Shown here: positions 44,726-50,451 of the stretch, piece after piece
Layout of the letters: every line of letters starts with the position of its first letter
Position numbering within the stretch: position 1 is the first letter of the stretch
Origin: an uncultured Caulobacteraceae bacterium
Lineage (GTDB): Bacteria; Pseudomonadota; Alphaproteobacteria; Caulobacterales; Caulobacteraceae
Direction: 5' to 3'
Assembly (NCBI GenBank): GCA_903923135.1
Contig: CAIXWN010000135.1
Coordinates: 1-50,451, forward strand
DNA length: 50,451 nt
The notes under the pieces: generated by a model
What the model saw: the letters and a program-made list of their open reading frames with translations, nothing else
Told to the model about the DNA's origin: nothing
Database searches by the model: none
Translations under genes and position numbers: made by a program

Positions 44726-45337
44726 CTACGCCGCCGCGCTTGGCCGCGCTGAAACGCGGGCGTGCCAGGCGGTAAGATTGGCCTTCTCGGGGTCGATCGG
44801 CAGGCCGATCCAGGTGGCGAAGTCCACCGTGGAGAGGGCGCAGATATCGGCCATGCTGAAGAAGTCGCCGGCGATGAATGGTCCCCGCTCCAGTTCCCGG
44901 TCGAGCCAGCGCTGGGCGTTGGCATAGACCTCGACATTCGACTCTCCATAATCCTTGTACTGGGTCAGCAGGGCGGCTGTGCGGGGGTGGAAGTGACGCC
45001 AGTAAGCCCCCACCGGCGCCATGAGGACGAACTCGACGCGCCTGATCCACATGTCCACCTGGGCCCGTTCAAGGGCCGTGCGCCCGAACATCGCCGGATC
45101 GGGGTGAAGCTCCTCAAGGTAGCGGCAGATGGCCACCGTTTCGGAGATCGTCTCGCCGCTGTCTAGTTCCAGGGTCGGGATCTGTCCCAATGAGTTCTTG
45201 GCGCGGAATTCAGCCGACTTGTGCTCGCGCGTGAACAGGTTCACCGGCGTTTCGGGCATGTCCACGCCTTTTTCCGCCAGAAAGATGCGCACTCGGCGCG
45301 GGTTCGGCGCCGGCATCGGCGCGCCGTAGAGTTTCAT
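44726..45337 (-). CDS. glutathione S-transferase family protein
   Basis: The 203-residue product has a thioredoxin-like N-terminal domain starting MKLYGAPMPAPNPRRVRIFLAEKG, with the glutathione-binding GQIPTLELDSGETISETVAICRYLE near 52-76. An all-helical C-terminal domain follows. The substrate is unknown; this branch is common in alphaproteobacteria. The ATG at 45337 follows GGGGAGGA by 7 bases. The frame extends to 45571, but that part is antisense to the uvrA end and has no ribosome binding site. It lies downstream of uvrA on the same strand, 70 bases away. Confidence 0.9.
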   Translation of the reverse strand: MKLYGAPMPAPNPRRVRIFLAEKGVDMPETPVNLFTREHKSAEFRAKNSLGQIPTLELDSGETISETVAICRYLEELHPDPAMFGRTALERAQVDMWIRRVEFVLMAPVGAYWRHFHPRTAALLTQYKDYGESNVEVYANAQRWLDRELERGPFIAGDFFSMADICALSTVDFATWIGLPIDPEKANLTAWHARVSARPSAAA

Positions 45338-45407
45338 GGCTCGATCCTCCCCTTGAACGCCCCACCAGACCCTGCGAGCGCCGCCGGGGCAAGGGGCGTG
45401 ACTCCGT

Positions 45408-48323
45408 TTAGGCCTTGGCAGGCTGGCGCGCTCGCGGCGTGAGGGCCAGAGAGGAGGCGCGTTCGTGGTGCCGGTGCAGAATCTCGGCGAGATAGCGTCC
45501 GGTCCAGCTGGTGCGTTCCGAAGCGACCTGTTCCGGCGAGCCGACCGCGACGATCTGGCCGCCGCCGTCACCGCCTTCCGGACCGAAGTCGAGAATCCAG
45601 TCGGCCGTCTTCACCACGTCGAGGTTATGTTCGATCACCACCACGGTGTTGCCGTGGTCGACCAGTTCGTGAAGCACTTCCAAAAGCTTGCGTACATCCT
45701 CGAAATGCAGGCCCGTTGTGGGTTCGTCGAGAATATACAGGGTCCGGCCGGTGGCCCGTCGCGACAGTTCCTTCGACAGCTTCACCCTTTGCGCCTCGCC
45801 GCCGGACAGCGTGGTGGCCTGCTGGCCAACCTTCACATAGCCAAGACCGACGCGCTTGAGGGTCTCCATCCTGTCGCGGATGGGTGGTACGGCCTTGAAC
45901 ATCTCGGCCGCCTCATCGACGGTCATGTCAAGAACATCCGCTATACTATTGCCGCGGAAGAGAATTTCCAGGGTCTCGCGGTTGTACCGCTTGCCGCGGC
46001 ACACGTCGCACGTCACATAGACGTCGGGCAGGAAATGCATCTCGATCTTGATCAGTCCGTCACCCTGGCAGGCTTCGCACCGCCCACCCTTGACGTTGAA
46101 GCTGAAACGACCGGGGCCGTACCCCCGCGCCTTGGCCTCGGGCAGGGCCGCGAACCAGTCGCGGATAGATGTGAACGCTCCGGTGTAGGTTGCCGGATTG
46201 GACCGTGGCGTCCGGCCGATCGGGCTCTGGTCGATGTCGATTACCTTATCGAAATTTTCCAGCCCATCGATGCGGTCATGGGGTGCGGGCACGTCGGAGG
46301 CGTTGTTCAGGCGCCGGGCCGCGGCCTTGTAGAGCGTCTCGATCGTGAAAGTCGACTTGCCGCCGCCCGATACGCCGGTGATGCAGGTGAAGGTGCCAAC
46401 CGGAATTTCTCCGGTGACCGACTTGAGGTTGTTGCCGCTGGCGCCGACGACGCGCAGGACGCGCTTGCTGGAGAAGGGGCGGCGCAGGGGAGGGATTTCG
46501 ATCCGGCGCCTGCCGGTCAGGTATTGACCGGTGAGGCTGCGCGGATTGGCCATGATGTCCTTGGGCTTGCCCTCGGCGACCACCTCGCCGCCATGCACCC
46601 CGGCGGCCGGGCCCATGTCGATGACATGGTCAGCGACCATTATGGCCTCCTCGTCGTGCTCGACGACCAGGACGGAATTGCCCAGGTCCCGGAGGCCCTT
46701 GAGGCTGGTGAGTAGACGGGCGTTGTCGCGCTGGTGAAGGCCGATCGAGGGTTCGTCGAGCACATAGAGCACACCGGTAAGGCCCGAACCGATCTGGCTC
46801 GCCAGGCGAATGCGTTGGCTTTCACCTCCGGAGAGCGTCCCGGAGCCGCGCGACAGGTTGAGATACTCCAGGCCGACGTCAACGAGGAACCTCAGGCGGT
46901 CGTTGATTTCCTTGAGGATGCGCCGGGCGATTTCCATCTGCTTCGCGCTCAGTGTGGTCTCCAGCGACTCGAACCATTCGCGCGCAGGACGGATCGCCAG
47001 GCTCGAGGCCTCGGCAATGCTGCACCCGGCGATCTTCACGGCGAGGGCTTCCGGTTTCAGGCGGGCCCCACCGCAGACGTGGCAGGGAGTCTCGGACTGG
47101 TAGCGCCCCAGTTCCTCGCGCACCCAGCTGGAATCGGTCTCGCGCCAGCGGCGCTCCAGGTTCGGCAGCACACCCTCGAAGGTCTTGCTGACCTCATATT
47201 TGCGGGCATTGTCGTCGTAGACGAACTTGATCTTCTCCTTGCCGGAACCCCTCAGCACCACCGATCGCGCCGCGTCGTCTAGCTTCCACCAGGGCTCGTC
47301 CATCGAGAATCCGTAGTGTCGCGCCAGGGCCTGCAGGGTCTGCGTGTAGAGGGGAGAAGGGCCCTTGGCCCAGGGGGCGACGGCGCCCTTGTGAAGGCTG
47401 CGATCCTTGTCCGGCACAACGAGGTCGGCGTCGAAGCCGAGCTTCACCCCCAGGCCGTCGCAGGTGGGGCAGGCGCCAGCGGGATTATTGAACGAAAACA
47501 GCCGTGGTTCGATCTCGGCGATGGAGAATCCCGACACCGGGCAGGCGAACCTCTCCGAAAAGATCAACCGCCGCGGCTCGGGCTCTTCCTCGGACCTGTC
47601 CGCCCATTCCGCCACGGCGATGCCGTCAGCCAGCCTCAAGGCCGTCTCGAGGCTGTCGGCGTAGCGCGTCTCCATGCCGGCCTTGGTGACGAGGCGGTCC
47701 ACCACGATGTCGATGTCGTGCTTGAACGTCTTTTCCAGCACCGGAGCGTCCTCGATAGGATAGAAGACCCCGTCGATTTTCAGGCGCTGGAATCCGGCCT
47801 TTTGCCACTCGGCGATTTCCTTACGGTGCTCGCCCTTGCGGTCGCGGATCACCGGCGCCAGCAGGTAGAGCCGTTCGCCGTCGGGCAGCGCGGTCAGCTT
47901 GTCGACCATCTGGCTGACGGTCTGGCTTTCGATCGGCAGGCCCGTGGCCGGGGAATAGGGTACGCCAACGCGCGCCCACAGCAGACGCATGTAGTCGTGG
48001 ACCTCGGTGACAGTGCCGACGGTGGAACGCGGATTGCGGCTGGTGGTCTTCTGTTCGATGGAAATGGCCGGAGAGAGGCCCTCGATCAGGTCGACGTCGG
48101 GTTTGCTCATCAGTTCAAGAAACTGCCGGGCGTAGGCCGAAAGGCTCTCCACATATCGGCGCTGGCCCTCGGCGTAGATGGTGTCGAACGCCAGGCTGCT
48201 CTTGCCCGAGCCGGACAGGCCGGTGATCACCACCAGTTCGCCGCGCGGGATGTCGACGCTGACGTTCTTGAGGTTGTGCTCCCGCGCGCCGCGCACGCGG
48301 ATGAAGTGGGATTGTTCGTGCAT
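45408..48323 (-). CDS. uvrA: excinuclease ABC subunit A
   Basis: The 971-residue DNA-damage-recognition ATPase has two ABC units. P-loops are GLSGSGKSS (35-43) and GVSGGGKST in the second half; ABC signatures are [14 protein letters not shown] and [14 protein letters not shown]. Zinc cysteines are in CPVSG...CPTC, CHVCGG and CEACQGD...CDVC. The second P-loop has GGG where GSG is usual, a mild change. UvrA scans DNA for bulky lesions with UvrB. An SOS box lies 78 bases before the start, so LexA control is likely. Confidence 0.97.
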   Translation of the reverse strand: MHEQSHFIRVRGAREHNLKNVSVDIPRGELVVITGLSGSGKSSLAFDTIYAEGQRRYVESLSAYARQFLELMSKPDVDLIEGLSPAISIEQKTTSRNPRSTVGTVTEVHDYMRLLWARVGVPYSPATGLPIESQTVSQMVDKLTALPDGERLYLLAPVIRDRKGEHRKEIAEWQKAGFQRLKIDGVFYPIEDAPVLEKTFKHDIDIVVDRLVTKAGMETRYADSLETALRLADGIAVAEWADRSEEEPEPRRLIFSERFACPVSGFSIAEIEPRLFSFNNPAGACPTCDGLGVKLGFDADLVVPDKDRSLHKGAVAPWAKGPSPLYTQTLQALARHYGFSMDEPWWKLDDAARSVVLRGSGKEKIKFVYDDNARKYEVSKTFEGVLPNLERRWRETDSSWVREELGRYQSETPCHVCGGARLKPEALAVKIAGCSIAEASSLAIRPAREWFESLETTLSAKQMEIARRILKEINDRLRFLVDVGLEYLNLSRGSGTLSGGESQRIRLASQIGSGLTGVLYVLDEPSIGLHQRDNARLLTSLKGLRDLGNSVLVVEHDEEAIMVADHVIDMGPAAGVHGGEVVAEGKPKDIMANPRSLTGQYLTGRRRIEIPPLRRPFSSKRVLRVVGASGNNLKSVTGEIPVGTFTCITGVSGGGKSTFTIETLYKAAARRLNNASDVPAPHDRIDGLENFDKVIDIDQSPIGRTPRSNPATYTGAFTSIRDWFAALPEAKARGYGPGRFSFNVKGGRCEACQGDGLIKIEMHFLPDVYVTCDVCRGKRYNRETLEILFRGNSIADVLDMTVDEAAEMFKAVPPIRDRMETLKRVGLGYVKVGQQATTLSGGEAQRVKLSKELSRRATGRTLYILDEPTTGLHFEDVRKLLEVLHELVDHGNTVVVIEHNLDVVKTADWILDFGPEGGDGGGQIVAVGSPEQVASERTSWTGRYLAEILHRHHERASSLALTPRARQPAKA

Positions 48324-48363
48324 GTTGTTCGCTTAAGGACCACCCACGCCGCGTGCGGCTCTG

Positions 48364-48381
48364 CTCTACCATTTAGTAGAG
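48364..48381 (-). promoter_or_regulatory. small hairpin in the uvrA leader
   Basis: CTCTAC (48364-48369) pairs perfectly with GTAGAG (48376-48381) around a 6-base A/T-rich loop. It sits between the nrdJ stop and the uvrA start. It lacks a T-run and may be part of the 5' leader of uvrA. Confidence 0.25.
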
Positions 48382-48400
48382 AGAGTCGCCGTTGCGACAA

Positions 48401-48415
48401 GAACATATCAGGAAC
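48401..48415 (-). promoter_or_regulatory. LexA/SOS box for uvrA
   Basis: GAAC at 48401-48404 and GAAC at 48412-48415 are separated by exactly 7 bases, which reads GTTC-N7-GTTC toward uvrA, the alphaproteobacterial LexA operator. It ends 78 bases before the uvrA start and covers the nrdJ stop codon at 48408-48410. Confidence 0.75.
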
Positions 48416-50451
48416 GTGCGGCGCCGGGGTCTTCCAGGCCGCTTTGGCGGGCGCCACAGGTCTCGCAGATCAGGCTCTGGCCCTTGCGGACCAAGGCCTG
48501 GTCGCCGCAGGCGGGGCAGACGTCGGCGATTGGGCCCGTCGCCCCGCCTGACCTTCGACCCGTGACCGGCAGGAAGACCAGGTTGTCCGGGGTGGCGCCC
48601 CGGGAAAAGCCCTTGGATATGAAGCGGGCCACGGGCTGGGGTTCGTCGGCCGCCCCGCGACCGAGTCCGTCCGCGTTGAGTTCGTCGGGGTCGAGATTGG
48701 CGAGGTCTCGGCGGTCGAGATAGGAGACGCCCAGTTCGCGGAACACGTAGTCCAGGATTGAGGTCGCCGAGCGGATGGAGTCGTTGCCGGTGACCGCGCC
48801 GGCCGGCTCGAAGCGGGTGAACACGAAGGCGTCCACGAACTCCTCCAGCGGCACGCCATATTGGAGTCCGATCGAAATGGCGATGGCGAAGTTGTTCATC
48901 AGCGAACGGAAGGCGGCGCCTTCCTTGTGCATGTCGATGAAGATCTCGCCCAGTTCCCCGTCGTCGTATTCGCCGGTGTGCAGGTAGACCTTGTGGCCGC
49001 CGACGCTGGCCTTCTGGATGTAGCCCTTGCGGCGGTCTGGCAGGCGCTGGCGGCTGCGTCCGACCTCGACGATGCGCTCGATGATCCGTTCGCGTGGCGG
49101 TGGCGGAGGCGCTGTCTGGGATCGGGCCTCGGCGGCGGCTGGCTCGGTGAGTTCCAGGCGGAAGAGGGCCGGCGCTGCCGTCCGTTCCAGGCGTACCGCC
49201 TCCAGACCGGCGCGCGCCGCGCCGGCCTGGACTGTGACGGCGGTCATCGGACTCGCATCACGTGGCAGCCGAACGTGCAGAGGAATTGGGGCGTCGCTGA
49301 AGGGCGCGAGCGCAGCCAGCATCGTTGTTTGCGCTTCGAGGGAGGTTTCCTCGTCGGTGCGAAACACAGCCTGGGTCGCGGCGTCGAGGAACGGGGCGTC
49401 TGCAAGGGTCTGCGCGCCTAGCGCCCAGCGCTCGGCGGCGGTGATGACCTCGCGATCGAAGCCGGCCAGGGCCAATGTGTCAAAGCCGGGTCCGACGGCC
49501 GCGTCGGCCTGGGCGCCCAGCGCGTCGCAGACAAAACCGACGCCGACGACGGCGGGGGCGAAGGCGGCGCGGAGGTTCGCCGCGTCGAGCAGGGCCGCCT
49601 CGACCTGGGACAGCTCGAAATCAGTGAAGCCGGCGGCGGTCAGACTGGCGTGATCAAGGCCCGGCGCGCCTTCAAGGGTGCGACGGCCCAGCACATGGTC
49701 GCGCGCGGCGGCGGCGTCCGCGCCGAGTTGACGCAGGCCCGTCAGGGCGACGTCGGCCAGTGCGGGGAAGACGGCCCCGTCGGCCGTCTCCGCCAGGGTG
49801 GACGGGCCCCGCCAGGGCGCGGCGTCGAGGGAGAGCCCGCCGAGGCGTAGCGACAGTTCCCCATCGGCCGTCGGTCCGGTGATCTGGCGGTTGCGCACGC
49901 CGCTGGCGCCGGCAAGGGCGCTGGCCCCGGCGCAAAGGGCGCGCGCCAAGCGGCACTCGTCTGTTTCGGGCAGGGCATTGAGGGCGTTGAGATGGGCGGC
50001 GATGCGCAACAGGTGGGCGTCGCCGTCGCCGTGCCAAGCGGGATAGGGCCCCACCCGTGCGGCGAGCTGCGCGGAGGCGTCGAGCGCCGCCGCGGCGACC
50101 AGGCTGTGGAGCGTCAGCGCCCGTTCGCGTCCGGCTGCCGAGTCATAGGCAAGGCCTTCGGCAACGAGACGCTCTGCAAGGCCCGCGAGGGTTAGGGCCA
50201 GCGGCCGGTGATCGCGGCGCAGATAAGCCCCCTCGGGCGTGGCGCTGAACCCGGCGGAGGCGGCGACGTCGAGGGCGACGACGGCCAGGCGAACCGTGTC
50301 CGCGAGGTCCTGCGCCGTCGCGGCGGCGGTGAGGTCGATGGCCATGGCCGGGGCGGCGCGGGCGAGGGTCAGGGCGAAGGCGTCGTTGGCGCCGAAGGCG
50401 ACGGTGAGGTCGGCGCCGGCCCAGGCGGCGAGGGCGGCGCGGCGGGCGGCC
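48408..50451 (-). CDS. nrdJ: adenosylcobalamin-dependent ribonucleotide reductase, C-terminal part (5' end outside)
   Basis: The reading frame is open from the right edge (about 680 residues visible). The middle is low-complexity alpha-rich barrel sequence that is hard to align. The end is diagnostic of class II Nrd[71 protein letters not shown] (TSCPD-type domain), then a zinc ribbon CPACG...CETCG. NrdJ makes dNTPs using vitamin B12 and needs no oxygen. An internal ATG at 50345 is not the true start. Its stop lies inside the SOS box of uvrA. Confidence 0.9.
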   Translation of the reverse strand, partial: AARRAALAAWAGADLTVAFGANDAFALTLARAAPAMAIDLTAAATAQDLADTVRLAVVALDVAASAGFSATPEGAYLRRDHRPLALTLAGLAERLVAEGLAYDSAAGRERALTLHSLVAAAALDASAQLAARVGPYPAWHGDGDAHLLRIAAHLNALNALPETDECRLARALCAGASALAGASGVRNRQITGPTADGELSLRLGGLSLDAAPWRGPSTLAETADGAVFPALADVALTGLRQLGADAAAARDHVLGRRTLEGAPGLDHASLTAAGFTDFELSQVEAALLDAANLRAAFAPAVVGVGFVCDALGAQADAAVGPGFDTLALAGFDREVITAAERWALGAQTLADAPFLDAATQAVFRTDEETSLEAQTTMLAALAPFSDAPIPLHVRLPRDASPMTAVTVQAGAARAGLEAVRLERTAAPALFRLELTEPAAAEARSQTAPPPPPRERIIERIVEVGRSRQRLPDRRKGYIQKASVGGHKVYLHTGEYDDGELGEIFIDMHKEGAAFRSLMNNFAIAISIGLQYGVPLEEFVDAFVFTRFEPAGAVTGNDSIRSATSILDYVFRELGVSYLDRRDLANLDPDELNADGLGRGAADEPQPVARFISKGFSRGATPDNLVFLPVTGRRSGGATGPIADVCPACGDQALVRKGQSLICETCGARQSGLEDPGAARS

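Noticed and set aside
45465-46715. 416-codon plus-strand frame inside uvrA
   Set aside because: Antisense to uvrA with no ribosome binding site.
48314-48330. GTTC-N9-GTTC at the uvrA start
   Set aside because: The spacing is 9, not the 7 needed for a LexA site; the 48401 site fits exactly.

Overview
The window is about 50 kb of high-GC DNA from an alphaproteobacterium, most likely a Caulobacterales member close to Phenylobacterium or Caulobacter. The assignment rests on several signs: the gene order scpA-scpB-tatABC-serS-surE-pcm-nlpD-yajC-secDF, a long adenosylcobalamin-dependent ribonucleotide reductase, an alphaproteobacterial type SOS box (GAAC-N7-GAAC) in front of uvrA, and the style of the TonB receptor and of the short squalene-synthase-like protein. 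No rRNA, tRNA, CRISPR array or insertion sequence was seen. Most of the window is chromosomal core. The 9.7 to 19.8 kb part is more variable.

Layout. 0-7.4 kb (minus strand): a tightly packed run read as OPT transporter, sirtuin deacylase, archaeal-type nucleotide/thymidine phosphorylase, PRPP synthetase (frameshifted here) and a beta-CASP metallo-beta-lactamase nuclease. The last three look like a nucleotide breakdown/ribose recycling module. 7.5-9.75 kb: a dienelactone-hydrolase-like enzyme, an MsrA lipoprotein and a YccF-type membrane protein. 9.75-12.4 kb: a patch showing decay, with an SDR gene lacking its catalytic middle and a TonB-dependent receptor without a recognisable signal peptide. 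12.5-19.8 kb: an exosortase-linked exopolysaccharide locus (EpsD lipoprotein, EpsE export protein, EpsF chain-length protein, EpsG-like ATPase with a non-canonical Walker A, exosortase, EpsI, polyprenyl-phosphate sugar transferase). A small secreted Lys/His/Pro-rich peptide is encoded divergently from it.

19.8-25.2 kb: an exported alpha/beta hydrolase, pyrophosphatase, dihydroxy-acid dehydratase, Asp/Glu racemase, exonuclease III and ErpA-like Fe-S carrier. 25.2-35.8 kb (plus strand): dGTPase-like protein, SPOR protein, NagZ, ScpA, ScpB, TatA, TatB, TatC, SerS, SurE, Pcm and an NlpD-like LysM/M23 lipoprotein. Many stops and starts overlap by 4 bases, which implies translational coupling. 35.8-41.5 kb: a DUF815 ATPase, then YajC-SecD-SecF-Mth938 protein ending at a good intrinsic terminator, a PuuD-like membrane domain and a squalene-synthase-like protein. 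41.5-50.45 kb: TrmFO, two unknown membrane proteins, a glutathione S-transferase, UvrA and the C-terminal two thirds or so of the B12-dependent ribonucleotide reductase, which runs off the right edge.

How the genes fit together. The right half is envelope and protein-export housekeeping: Tat and Sec translocation, cell-wall recycling and amidase control, and chromosome condensation, plus repair and dNTP supply (xth, uvrA, nrdJ, dGTPase). The centre-left is a surface-polymer locus whose sorted substrates and most glycosyltransferases must lie elsewhere. The points most worth following are the phosphorylase/PRPP/nuclease module with its frameshift, the lysine-less EpsG ATPase, the neighbouring homologues of two mitochondrial complex I assembly factors next to secDF, and the SOS box lying over the nrdJ stop codon. 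All calls come from reading the sequence by eye; no database search was run.
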